From Comamonadaceae bacterium (GTDB lineage: Bacteria; Pseudomonadota; Gammaproteobacteria; Burkholderiales; Burkholderiaceae_C), in NCBI GenBank assembly GCA_947443645.1, contig CANEXF010000010.1:79209-143208 (forward strand): 64,000 nt of DNA. The letters are read 5' to 3'. This document shows, piece by piece, positions 30,856 to 39,746 of this stretch. Made by a program: the position numbers and the translations under genes. Numbering within the stretch: position 1 is the stretch's first letter; every line of letters begins with the position of its first letter. The notes under the pieces are model-generated. The model ran no database searches and was not told the origin of the DNA. It worked only from the letters and a program-made list of their open reading frames with translations.

Positions 30856-31707
30856 TCAGGCCTGAGGCACGTCGTGGGCAATGCTGTTGGACAGCACGCC
30901 AACCTTGCCAACTTCGACCTCAACATGGTCGCCCGGCTTCATCCAGACCGGCGGCGTGCGCTTGGCGCCTACGCCACCCGGCGTGCCCGTCACGATCACG
31001 TCGCCGGGTTGCAGCGAGGTGAAGGTCGAGATGTATTCAATCAGCACCGGGATCTTGAAAATCATGGACTCGGTGGTGGTCCGCTGCATGACCTGACCGT
31101 TCAGGCGCGTTTCAAGCGTCAGCTCTTCGCCGTCGGCAATCTCGCCGCGCGTGACCATCCACGGTCCGAAAGCGCCTGTAGCGGTGAAGTTTTTGCCGGC
31201 AGTGAACTGCAGCGTGTGCTTTTGCCAGTCGCGGATAGAGCCTTCGTTGTAGGCGCTGTAGCCCGCCACATGCTCCCATGCGTCAGCCTCGCGAATACGC
31301 CGGCCAGCCTTGCCGATCACGATGGCGATCTCGCCTTCGTAGTCGAACTGGACAGACTCCGGCGGCAACAGCATGGGCTGCAGATGCGCCGTCTGCGATT
31401 CGGCCACGCGCATGAACAGCAGCGGGTGCTGGGTCTTGTCGCGCTGGGTCTCTATGCGGTGCTCCTCGTAGTTGTGGCCTACGCAAAAGATTTTCCCGGG
31501 CTCAGGAATGACGGGTAAAAACGTAATCTCACCGAGCTGCAAGCTGGGAACTTGACCTGCGGCCGCCGCTGCAATTTCTTCCAGCTTGCCGGCCTGCAGT
31601 GCGCTCAGCAGGGTTGGATACAGCTGGCTGTGCAAAGGCGTGATGCCGGCGTCGGTGCTCATGCCCCAGCCAGGCTGGCCTTGGTGAAGGTAACTGATCA
31701 GTTTCAT
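30856..31707 (-). CDS. fumarylacetoacetate hydrolase family protein
   Basis: A 283-residue FAH-fold enzyme. KIFCVGHNYEEH, the metal-binding DYEGEIAIVIGK (two Glu), the third ligand region YNEGSIRDWQ, and DVIVTGTPGGVGAKRTPP are diagnostic. Members cut C-C bonds in acylpyruvates or isomerise/decarboxylate meta-cleavage products. Its place after the monooxygenase and with a ring-cleaving dioxygenase suggests it processes the ring-fission product. Confidence 0.88.
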   Translation of the reverse strand: MKLISYLHQGQPGWGMSTDAGITPLHSQLYPTLLSALQAGKLEEIAAAAAGQVPSLQLGEITFLPVIPEPGKIFCVGHNYEEHRIETQRDKTQHPLLFMRVAESQTAHLQPMLLPPESVQFDYEGEIAIVIGKAGRRIREADAWEHVAGYSAYNEGSIRDWQKHTLQFTAGKNFTATGAFGPWMVTRGEIADGEELTLETRLNGQVMQRTTTESMIFKIPVLIEYISTFTSLQPGDVIVTGTPGGVGAKRTPPVWMKPGDHVEVEVGKVGVLSNSIAHDVPQA

Positions 31708-31785
31708 GCGGTGCTTTCTTTTTAAAAATGAAAATCGATGTTCTTAAATCGGTGTTCTTGTATGCCGCGCTTTGGCCCGCAGGCT

Positions 31786-33477
31786 TCAAGTGATGCGGTG
31801 TTGAGGTGAGGAGAACTCACGCAGCAGCTGCGCTACGGCCTGGCTGTCGCCAGAATTATTCGCCTTGAGGTAAGCCATGACATAACGGTCGGGTCTGAGC
31901 AGCAAGGCGTCTGCGCCTGCACTGCGAATAGCTTTTTCGATCACACCATCGACATCCCGCAGCGTCGCGTCACGCGGGCCTTCAGACCTGTTGGCTGACG
32001 CGAGCGCTGGCGAAGCGCGCAGCAAGAAGTCATCGCTTTTAGCCACCACGCCAATGACTTTGCAAACCAGGCCCAGCGGCGCAAACGCTGCGAGCAAGTC
32101 CGTCGCATCAAAGCCATGCATGGCCAGCAGAGCAAAGTCGTGGCCCAAGACCTCGTCGAGCTTCACCTGCGTGCCGCCAGGCAACTCGACCTGGGGCTGC
32201 GACAACAATTGACCCGGCGGAACCAGTGCCGACTGAACTTGGCTAGCCACAAAAAAGCCCTGGAAAAACCGCGGTTTGGGTTTGAACTTGAGTTGCAGCA
32301 CATAGTCCCGCACCGGTGGGTAGAGGCTGCAGAGCTTGAGCGCACCCTGCGACAGCATTGCAGCCAGAACCGACTTTGGCTGCATGAATGTGCCAATCCT
32401 CACGGCCATTTTGATAAGAGACCAGGCATGCGGCTTGCGCTCCTGCTCATAGCTTTGCAGCAGCGAGGCCGACATTCGGCCCTGCACCACGGCCGCCAGC
32501 TTCCAGGCCAGGTTGGCAGCATCGCGCACCCCGCTGTTCATGCCCTGCCCCGCAAACGGCGGCGTCAGGTGCGCTGCGTCGCCCGCCAGAAAAACGTGAC
32601 CAGACTGCCAGCGCTCGGCAACACGCGCATGAAAGGCATAGACCACCTTGCGCGCGATGACCAGCTGCGCATCGGCCGGTTCACGCGCATGAATCAGGCT
32701 ACGCACCAGCGTGTCGTCCAGCATCTGATCGGGGTCCTCGCCTTCGTGCAGCATGAACTCATAGCGTAGCGTGCCGTCCGGCCCGGGCAGCCGTATCGCC
32801 GGTCTTGCCGGGTCGCAATAGGTACGGGTGTGACGAAATGCAGACTGACGGTCCAGAAGATCAACAATCAGCCACTTTTCGTCATAACTGCTCCCGGTGA
32901 GCTTGATGCCCAGCTGCTCCCGAACCGGGCTGCGGCCGCCATCGCAGGCGACCAGCCAGTTGCAGCTGATTCGCTTTGTCTGTCCGGCATGCGCAACCTC
33001 CAGATGCACCAGATTGCCCTGCTCGCCTTCATCACGAAAATGCTGCAACTCGTGGTCAAAGCAGATTGCAGATGACTCAAAGCGCTGCAGGCCATCACGC
33101 AACTGGGCAACCAGAAACTGCTGCCTGAAGGCATTGCGCTTGGAGAAACCATGCTCCACCACGCTGGGCTCAATCCGTGCAAATTCCTGGCCGCGCCAGG
33201 AGTAGTAATGCACGCCGTAGCCCTGCACCACGTGCGGCAACACCTGCTCAATCAGGCCGGCGGCCTGCACCGTTCGCAGGCTCTCGTCGTCAATGGTGAC
33301 CGCACGCGGCTCGCCGACGGTGTTGCTGCTGCGCTCAAGCACCAGCGTTTTGATGCCTTGAATGCCGAGCAGGTTGGCGAGAATCAGACCGGTCGGCCCG
33401 GCGCCCACAATCACCACCGGAAAATGCGTTTCGTCGACAAGTGGTGCGGCCGAAGTTGGCGCAAGCGGTGTGTTCAT
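31786..33477 (-). CDS. FAD-dependent aromatic monooxygenase (MhpA/PheA-like)
   Basis: A 563-residue class A flavoprotein hydroxylase. The dinucleotide motif VVIVGAGPTGLILANLLG is near the N-terminus, NWLVACDGGRSPVREQLGI is the DG motif, and [21 protein letters not shown] is the GD motif. A thioredoxin-like C-terminal domain follows, as in MhpA. It hydroxylates a phenolic substrate with NAD(P)H and O2. The start overlaps the upstream iclR stop by four bases, so the genes are coupled. Confidence 0.88.
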   Translation of the reverse strand: MNTPLAPTSAAPLVDETHFPVVIVGAGPTGLILANLLGIQGIKTLVLERSSNTVGEPRAVTIDDESLRTVQAAGLIEQVLPHVVQGYGVHYYSWRGQEFARIEPSVVEHGFSKRNAFRQQFLVAQLRDGLQRFESSAICFDHELQHFRDEGEQGNLVHLEVAHAGQTKRISCNWLVACDGGRSPVREQLGIKLTGSSYDEKWLIVDLLDRQSAFRHTRTYCDPARPAIRLPGPDGTLRYEFMLHEGEDPDQMLDDTLVRSLIHAREPADAQLVIARKVVYAFHARVAERWQSGHVFLAGDAAHLTPPFAGQGMNSGVRDAANLAWKLAAVVQGRMSASLLQSYEQERKPHAWSLIKMAVRIGTFMQPKSVLAAMLSQGALKLCSLYPPVRDYVLQLKFKPKPRFFQGFFVASQVQSALVPPGQLLSQPQVELPGGTQVKLDEVLGHDFALLAMHGFDATDLLAAFAPLGLVCKVIGVVAKSDDFLLRASPALASANRSEGPRDATLRDVDGVIEKAIRSAGADALLLRPDRYVMAYLKANNSGDSQAVAQLLREFSSPQHRIT

Positions 33478-34271
33478 GAGGTTTCCATTTTTTTAGTCGC
33501 ACGGGCTTTCATGCGCTGATCTTGCAGCCGACCCTCGACACGGCCAGCGGCGCTCTGCAGCCGGCTCAGCGTGGTCTTGCGCAAGCCAGCCGTCATGCTG
33601 GCGGCGGGCATCACGATGCTCAGGCTACCGAGCAGATGTTCGCCATCGCGCAAGGCCACGGCAAACCCCACGGCATCGGGGTCAACCTCGCCAGTTGAGA
33701 TGCAGTAGCCCGCTTCGCGCATTTCACGCAATAACGGGCCAAGTTCCGTGAGGTTTCCGGGCAGGCCAGCCGCCACCATGGACGCGCCATCGCTGGCCAA
33801 AAGCTGCTTGAGCTGGGCCTGGGGCAGACAGGCCAAGATGATCTTGGAGGTCGCGCCGCGGTACAGCGGCATGGCGCGACCGCGCTCGTAGCTCACGGCA
33901 AGCGACGGAATCAGGCCCTTGACGGGGGTCGCCTGGTGAATACACATGACCTGGTTGGCGTGAAATCGGCATAGCAACACGGCACCGCCCGTATCTTCCG
34001 CAAGTCGACCCAGCACATCCTGCGCAGCTTCCAGCAAGGGGTCCGCCAACCGGATTTGGCGGTCCAGCTCGACCACCATGGGCCCAAGCACATAGCCACG
34101 CTCAGCCACGCGCTCCAGCAGGCCCACGCTGGTGAGCTGGCTCAGGTCCCGGTAAACGCTGGCGCGCGACACGCCAAGCTCGGTCATCAGCCATTCAGGC
34201 GTGATGACCGGACGCGCCAGGTCAAAGAGTTTGAGGATGCGAAGCATCCGGTTAGTGCCAGCCATCAGCAT
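33474..34271 (-). CDS. IclR family transcriptional regulator
   Basis: A 265-residue regulator. A winged helix (residues about 8-70, RILKLFDLARPVITPEWLMTELGVSRASVY) is followed by an effector domain with GAVLLCRFHANQVMCIHQ, RGATSKIILACLP and ISTGEVDPDAVGFAVAL. It sits inside the operon between dioxygenase and monooxygenase genes and probably controls it in response to a pathway intermediate. The start may be two codons later (ATG 34265). Confidence 0.88.
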   Translation of the reverse strand: MLMAGTNRMLRILKLFDLARPVITPEWLMTELGVSRASVYRDLSQLTSVGLLERVAERGYVLGPMVVELDRQIRLADPLLEAAQDVLGRLAEDTGGAVLLCRFHANQVMCIHQATPVKGLIPSLAVSYERGRAMPLYRGATSKIILACLPQAQLKQLLASDGASMVAAGLPGNLTELGPLLREMREAGYCISTGEVDPDAVGFAVALRDGEHLLGSLSIVMPAASMTAGLRKTTLSRLQSAAGRVEGRLQDQRMKARATKKMETS

Positions 34272-34277
34272 GAAACC

Positions 34278-35108
34278 CTAGCTGCGCAAAATGGCTTTGC
34301 CCCAGAGATTTAGCGTGCGCTCCTCATGCGGCCAAAGACCTGCGGGACGGTCAGGTGCGCACTGCTCGATTTCCGAGGAAATTTCAGCCAGGTTGCCATC
34401 CGGGTCACGCACCATGAAAAACACATCATTGCCCGGACCATGGCGGCCAAGGCCCCAGACAATAGGCTGCCGGATGGCGGCCATGTGGTCACCCCATTGC
34501 TTCATGCTGTCCCAGTCAGGCGCTTCAAATGACTGGTGGTCAAAGCAGGATACAGGCGCGAAAAACAGCGCCAGCGCATGGTGCTGCGTATCGGTGCGCA
34601 AAAAGCAAGCGCGTAAAACGCCTTCGGGGTCTTTCACGGCATCGGACAGAACAAAGCCCAATTGCTGACTGTAAAAAGCAAGCATGGCCTCAAGATGAGG
34701 GGTGCGCAGCGCAAAGTGCTGCAGCGTCGCCGGTAGCTGGGTCATGTCGCTTTGCGACAGCTGCGCTGAAGGCGCCAGCGTGAACACCAGCTGGTTGCCG
34801 TCGGGGTCTCGCAGGCTGAGCGCCTGGCTCTGCCCCGCAAACGCTGGCGGCAAGGGTTCAGGCACCAGCAGCTGCACACGTGCCGCGAAACGCTCCCAGG
34901 CCTGCGGGCCTTGTAGCGCAAAGTGGGCGTAACAGAGCTGGTTGGCGGCGCCCGGCGACAGCTGGACCTCGCGCCCCGGGGCACTACAGCGGTAGCCGTC
35001 TCCAGCGGGCGCCATCACCATGCCATAGGCCGCGCAATAAAAGCGCGCTGCCTGAAGCGGATCCGGTGAATAAAGGTGAATGCATTGAAGCGCAGCTTGC
35101 AGTTCCAT
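34278..35108 (-). CDS. VOC-family type I extradiol dioxygenase
   Basis: A 276-residue protein with two VOC modules. The second carries the likely Fe(II) triad His131 (LQHFALRT), His191 (CFDHQSFE) and Glu242 (GNLAEISSE). PDGNLAEISSE and the WGLGRHGPGNDVFFMVRDP stretch resemble 2,3-dihydroxybiphenyl or catechol 2,3-dioxygenases. It should open a catechol ring made by the monooxygenase. It is the first gene of the minus-strand operon. Confidence 0.82.
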   Translation of the reverse strand: MELQAALQCIHLYSPDPLQAARFYCAAYGMVMAPAGDGYRCSAPGREVQLSPGAANQLCYAHFALQGPQAWERFAARVQLLVPEPLPPAFAGQSQALSLRDPDGNQLVFTLAPSAQLSQSDMTQLPATLQHFALRTPHLEAMLAFYSQQLGFVLSDAVKDPEGVLRACFLRTDTQHHALALFFAPVSCFDHQSFEAPDWDSMKQWGDHMAAIRQPIVWGLGRHGPGNDVFFMVRDPDGNLAEISSEIEQCAPDRPAGLWPHEERTLNLWGKAILRS

Positions 35109-35298
35109 GGGGACGGCTCTTGTAATAAATCAACCCCGCGACTGTCGCCTCGACCAGGACTCGTGTCAAACAATATTCTCACCAGGTGAGACTAAAGACA
35201 AACGCAGCCAGCGCTTTTGGGGGCTGCTCAACACGATTTCAGGTTTTCTCTTAAAGTCCAGCAAACCATGCAAGGGCTTGGTTATAAAGGAAGAACCT

Positions 35299-36003
35299 GT
35301 GATTGACGTTTATTCATGGGCCACGCCCAACGGCCACAAAGTCCACATCATGCTCGAGGAATGTGGTTTGAAGCTGGGCCGCGACTGGCAAGCGATTCCA
35401 GTCAACATAGGCGGCGGCGACCAGTTCACGCCTGAGTTTCTGGCGATCAGCCCCAACAACAAGATTCCGGCCATGGTGGACCCGAATGGTCCGGACGGCA
35501 AGCCCATAGCCTTGTTCGAATCAGGTGCGATATTGCTCTACCTGGCTGCCAAAACCGGCAAACTGCTGCCCAAGACCGACAGGCTCAAGTTCCAGGTATT
35601 GCAATGGCTGATGTTTCAAATGGGTGGTGTCGGTCCCATGCTTGGCCAGGCCCATCATTTCAGAATTTACGCCCCCGAAAAAATTGACTACGCATTCAAC
35701 CGTTACACCAACGAGGCCAAGCGGCTTTACGGCGTGATGGACAAGCAACTCGCGAGCAGCAAATTCATCGCCTGCAACCAGTACAGCATTGCCGATGTAG
35801 CGATTTTCCCGTGGTTGCGCAGCTGGGAAAACCAGGGCATTGACTGGGCGGATTACCCGCATCTTAAAAAGTGGTTTGATCTGATTGCCGCACGGCCGGC
35901 CGTGCAACGCGGCGTGCAAGTGCTGGCAGACTTGCGCAAGCCGATCAGGGACGAGAAAGAGCGTGAAATTCTGTTTGGCAGCACCCAGTACCAAAAACGC
36001 TAG
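35299..36003 (+). CDS. glutathione S-transferase, YfcG/YghU-like
   Basis: A 234-residue GST: IDVYSWATPNGHKVHIMLEECGL is the N-terminus of the Nu-class (YfcG/YghU) type, followed by NNKIPAMVDPNGPDGKP, FESGAILLYLA and a C-terminal helical domain with YSIADVAIFPWLRSWENQG. The GTG start at 35299 follows AAGGAAG, and the longer frame from 35107 has no homology. Such enzymes have disulfide reductase or peroxidase activity. It is divergent from the ring-cleavage operon. Confidence 0.88.
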   Translation: MIDVYSWATPNGHKVHIMLEECGLKLGRDWQAIPVNIGGGDQFTPEFLAISPNNKIPAMVDPNGPDGKPIALFESGAILLYLAAKTGKLLPKTDRLKFQVLQWLMFQMGGVGPMLGQAHHFRIYAPEKIDYAFNRYTNEAKRLYGVMDKQLASSKFIACNQYSIADVAIFPWLRSWENQGIDWADYPHLKKWFDLIAARPAVQRGVQVLADLRKPIRDEKEREILFGSTQYQKR

Positions 36004-36011
36004 GGTAAGCG

Positions 36012-36491
36012 TCAGTTGTACTCGATGCTGATAAATCCTGGAACGGGCTGAGACACCGCGAATGTCAAAGCAACACCTCCGCTGACAACCAACGATCCAT
36101 CCGTATTTCTGGTGATACTGACGGTCGCGGCCGGAGCCGGTAGTATGGCGCTGACTGCCGCAGGTGGTACGACTGCTCCAGCCAAAACAACACTTCCAGC
36201 TACCGGAACGGGCAATGTTACAGCGCCTGAAAGTACCCCTGAACCAAGATGCAGCAAGGGTACGACGTTGGGCAGTCCATTTGTTATTTCCTCTATCGTA
36301 ACAACTGTCCCGACCAAAGCCGGCGCAGCAATGACAATGGATACGGACTCGATGACGGTCGCGTTAGCCGTACTCGACGCCGTCGCTGCAAGACTCTGGC
36401 TATTCGCCATGATGCCAACCCCCGCAAGTAAGGCGCACAAAAAATTGACCCCAGTAATGCGGATGCGGGCGCTGCGCCTGTTATTTTTCAT
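36012..36491 (-). CDS. DUF4402-like fimbrial subunit (third pilin or tip)
   Basis: A 159-residue exported protein starting at ATG 36491 (MKNNRRSARIRITG) with a signal peptide ending near SLAATA. The mature part is V, A, P and T-rich, and the C-terminal GFISIEYN parallels the ends of the two upstream pilins (NVSVDYN, DVTINYN). It is the last gene of the chaperone-usher operon and overlaps the usher stop. It is more divergent than the two pilins, so a tip or terminator role is possible. Confidence 0.72.
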   Translation of the reverse strand: MKNNRRSARIRITGVNFLCALLAGVGIMANSQSLAATASSTANATVIESVSIVIAAPALVGTVVTIEEITNGLPNVVPLLHLGSGVLSGAVTLPVPVAGSVVLAGAVVPPAAVSAILPAPAATVSITRNTDGSLVVSGGVALTFAVSQPVPGFISIEYN

Positions 36492-39400
36492 CCTGCTCCT
36501 CCCGCTGAAGACTTGGTACTGGATTGGCTGCGATTTTGCCAAGTAAAAAATCCACGCCGTTGATGAATTTTCCGTCGGGCAGGATGGTGACCATGCGCAC
36601 GCCGGGATCCGTCAGATTGACTCGCCTCAATTGTTCCGGAGACACCCGCAATAAGTAGCGGCCCTGAGCAACGGCTGGAATGATGTAGTAGCCGTCGGAA
36701 CTCGTTTTAATAGTGGACACGAGCCTGCGGTCTGTGTCAAGCAACTCCATTACTACGTCACCAATCCCGCGCTTGCTATTGTTTTCGAGCAGATAAACCG
36801 TGCCGTCAATTTCACTGGTCAACACCACGGGAAAATCAAGTTCGGCGACATGGCCGGGGCGAGGCAGCAGGCGCACGCCTTTGCGCTGCGGCACCCAGTA
36901 CGGGTCTTCAAGCGTCTGCGTGTCAACGGCCAGGTCGACGTACTGCCGCGTCGGCAAGCGGTCCAGCCAGGCGATGCCGGAAGCATCTGTTCGCACCGGT
37001 GCACGGCTGCCATTGACCGTCATCGCAGCGTTCTCTATGGGTTCTTCGCCCGGGTCCATCACACCGTTGCCGTTGCTGTCCTGAAACACCCGCACCGATG
37101 CAGCGCCGCTGTCAGCCTTGGGTTGCGCGTCAAGCCGCCATATACCCTGGCGTGGCTCACGACCCATGGCAATGAAGAGTTGCACGCCTATGGTGTAAAC
37201 GCCACTCGACGAATAGCTCGCGCTCAGGCCAAGTCCGTAGCTACCCAAGCTTTTGTTCAGACCGGCGGTGTAAACGGTTTCACTGTTGCTGATCGAGCGC
37301 GCCACCCCAAGGTTGAGCAGATAACCTTCACCCAGGCGTCTGTCGCCTGCAAGCAAAACGGTGTCAAGTTTGGCCTGGGGCTTGAGGCTGTAAGCGAGCT
37401 GGCCGCTCAAGCCGGTCACGCCGACCCGGTAGCTCATCTGCAGCGCACCACTGGCCAGGGTCGTTCCACCAAAACGTTGCCAGGTCAGCTGATTGGAAAC
37501 CGAGGTACGGTTCACGTAGGCGGCGACCCGACCCGTCACGGCAAGATTGCTGCTACCCGACTTGAATTGGTCGCGCTGAACCTCCAGCGTCACGGGCAAA
37601 CGCGGCAGCCAGCCCGCCGGAATGGCGCCGTCGAGTCGCACCTTGTCGCGACTGCGCAAAGGATCAGTGCTGGGCAAAAAAATCTCGCTGGTGAAGTCCC
37701 GCAGCTGCATGTGGTTGTAACTCACAGCGATACCACCAAGCCTGGTTTTAAGGCCTGAATCGTTGAGCCAACCGCCATTGGGCGATCGGTAAAAATCGCT
37801 GCTGAAAATATAGGACTGCCAAAAAGCTCGCAGTCCCAGGTTGCCGTAATACTGTGCATTGGTCGCGGCGCTGCCGCTTGCACTTGTAGCGCCTGGCAAG
37901 GTCGGCAGACGCACAAAACCACCGGTGCCCGTCAAATATTTGCTGAGCCCCCATTCAAACTGCGCTACAGAACGCGACTGGCCTGAATTCTCCTGGTGTT
38001 GGGCCAAGCTGTAATAGAAGGCGCCGGCCGGCGTGCTGGACTGCTCGAGCAAAAAACTTTGCCTCTCGACGCGCTGCTGCCCGAGCGGCCCATGAAACAC
38101 CAGCCGAAAATCGTTCGGGCCATAGGCCAGCGGCTGGTCATCAAAGCTGTAGCGGCCATCAGCGCGCGAGGCCTGAAAACCGACCAGCGCTTCATTAAAA
38201 TAGAGCTCCACGTCCCATCCTGGCGGCAGGTCGCCCTGCAAGGTATGCCGGTCAAAGCTGGTCGGCTGGGTGATGGGTCGGTTGCTCAGATTCAAGCCGT
38301 AGCCGGTACCGGTCGCAGTGCGGTTGGCGATATTGGCCACGCTGGGCACCGTGACGCCGCTGCCAAACATCACAGAGCTCGCGCTCAGCGGCCCAAGCAA
38401 ATTGGTATCAGGGTCATGGCGCGCGAGCGTGAAACGAAAATCCGGCGTCGGATTCTGCCGTGAGCTGCTGAGAAACACCGCAGCTTCAGTGCCCAGTAGA
38501 TCGCCTGTCAGGTAAGCGGTGTAATTGGCACTGGTCTGGCGGCTGCCATTGCCGGCCTTGAGTCCGAGGCCAAAGGTCTGGTCAATGAACGGCACACCGA
38601 ACAAGCGGTAAGGCATGTCGTACTTCGGATAACCCGGGTCTTCATAGCCGGTTCGGGTGCCGACTCTGGCACCCAGACGCTCACGCTCCAGCCGCTCTTG
38701 CAGTGGCAAGCGCTCCCTGGGCTTGACCCGCAGCACGAGGCTGGACAAGTCCACCTCCAGATCAATTGGCAACCAGCGCGTCAACAGTGAACTCGCAACA
38801 TAAATATCGTCGCTTTGCAGCCTGACGAGCGCGGGGTCATAGACCTGTGTCTGCTCAGCAAGCGTGATGCGTGACTGGGCGACATCAAGACTGAAGCCCC
38901 TGGCCTGATTCAAGATATAGCCCTCGGCCACGCCCTGCTCAGGCTGCGCCCGTATCGCCAAGGTCAGCAATCTTGCGAGCTCGCCCAGCGGCAAAAAAGT
39001 TTCCCGGCCCGACTGGTAGCTTGTGATCGCATCTGTCAGCACATAGCTATCGAGCTGCACTTCCAGCAGGGCGAGCGTTCGCTCATCGGCGCTGCGCGGC
39101 GGCAACTGTGCAGTCACTAGCGGCGCCAATGCAGATTCAGCCACATTACCAGACAGCAGCGCAGCAGGCGGCAGGCGCGGCACCTGGGGAGCCGCAGAAA
39201 CGGCGGCGCTTGGCGAGGTCGATGCCACGAGGGGGGGCGCGAACTCCAGCACCAGCCGATAGTCCTTGCCAGCCTCTGGTTTGACCGAAAAGATTTTCGG
39301 TTCAACTTCACGCTTTAAGGCGAACTCCAGCTCCACGGCGTCGGCGTGAGCGCGTGAAGGCCTGATGGCCAGACTCTTTATCGACGGATGTGTTTCAGCA

Positions 39401-39726
39401 AGCTGGCCGGCCAATCCTGTCAGCGTCGGGTTAAGCGCCACCCCGTCAAGCTCAAGCACCAGCCGCTCGGGATTGCGCAAGATAAACAGGCTAAAACGCA
39501 ACTCTGCTTTTGACTCCAGCACCATGCGGGTCGCGCCGTCTGTCTGCTCCAGCGACGCCGCGCTGATGGGTACGGCGGCCAAGGCCATGCTGGGTAACAA
39601 GGCCATAAAAACCAGCGCCCAGACCGAAGCAGGCAGTATCCAGTAAGGAAATATCCTGAGACTTGCACCGCCAGCAAGCTGCGGCCCAAGCTGGCCAAGG
39701 CTGATACGCGGCAGCGTCATGGTCAT
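36481..39726 (-). CDS. fimbrial outer-membrane usher with N-terminal AMIN domain
   Basis: A 1081-residue protein. After a signal sequence (ends near MALAAVPIS) residues about 52-165 form an AMIN domain (ATRMVLESKAELRFSLFIL, RNPERLVLELDGV, DYRLVLEF). The rest is a PapC/FimD-type usher: YDMPYRLFGVPFIDQTFG, ANYTAYLTGDLLG, then the plug and barrel with NRPITQPTSFDRHTLQGDLP and WDVELYFNEALVGFQ. The C-terminal part holds a surface-type Ig-like segment VFQDSNGNGVMDPGEEPIEN and a carboxypeptidase-regulatory-like module. AMIN domains bind peptidoglycan or septal targets; here it may anchor the usher to the wall. Confidence 0.85.
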   Translation of the reverse strand: MTMTLPRISLGQLGPQLAGGASLRIFPYWILPASVWALVFMALLPSMALAAVPISAASLEQTDGATRMVLESKAELRFSLFILRNPERLVLELDGVALNPTLTGLAGQLAETHPSIKSLAIRPSRAHADAVELEFALKREVEPKIFSVKPEAGKDYRLVLEFAPPLVASTSPSAAVSAAPQVPRLPPAALLSGNVAESALAPLVTAQLPPRSADERTLALLEVQLDSYVLTDAITSYQSGRETFLPLGELARLLTLAIRAQPEQGVAEGYILNQARGFSLDVAQSRITLAEQTQVYDPALVRLQSDDIYVASSLLTRWLPIDLEVDLSSLVLRVKPRERLPLQERLERERLGARVGTRTGYEDPGYPKYDMPYRLFGVPFIDQTFGLGLKAGNGSRQTSANYTAYLTGDLLGTEAAVFLSSSRQNPTPDFRFTLARHDPDTNLLGPLSASSVMFGSGVTVPSVANIANRTATGTGYGLNLSNRPITQPTSFDRHTLQGDLPPGWDVELYFNEALVGFQASRADGRYSFDDQPLAYGPNDFRLVFHGPLGQQRVERQSFLLEQSSTPAGAFYYSLAQHQENSGQSRSVAQFEWGLSKYLTGTGGFVRLPTLPGATSASGSAATNAQYYGNLGLRAFWQSYIFSSDFYRSPNGGWLNDSGLKTRLGGIAVSYNHMQLRDFTSEIFLPSTDPLRSRDKVRLDGAIPAGWLPRLPVTLEVQRDQFKSGSSNLAVTGRVAAYVNRTSVSNQLTWQRFGGTTLASGALQMSYRVGVTGLSGQLAYSLKPQAKLDTVLLAGDRRLGEGYLLNLGVARSISNSETVYTAGLNKSLGSYGLGLSASYSSSGVYTIGVQLFIAMGREPRQGIWRLDAQPKADSGAASVRVFQDSNGNGVMDPGEEPIENAAMTVNGSRAPVRTDASGIAWLDRLPTRQYVDLAVDTQTLEDPYWVPQRKGVRLLPRPGHVAELDFPVVLTSEIDGTVYLLENNSKRGIGDVVMELLDTDRRLVSTIKTSSDGYYIIPAVAQGRYLLRVSPEQLRRVNLTDPGVRMVTILPDGKFINGVDFLLGKIAANPVPSLQREEQDEK

Positions 39727-39746
39727 GGCCAGCGACGGTCAGGAAC

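Noticed and set aside
31915..31945. Another copy of the two-part repeat in the FAD monooxygenase gene
   Set aside because: Only the short piece GAATAGCTTTTTC fits; there is no palindromic 17-base core or GC hairpin.
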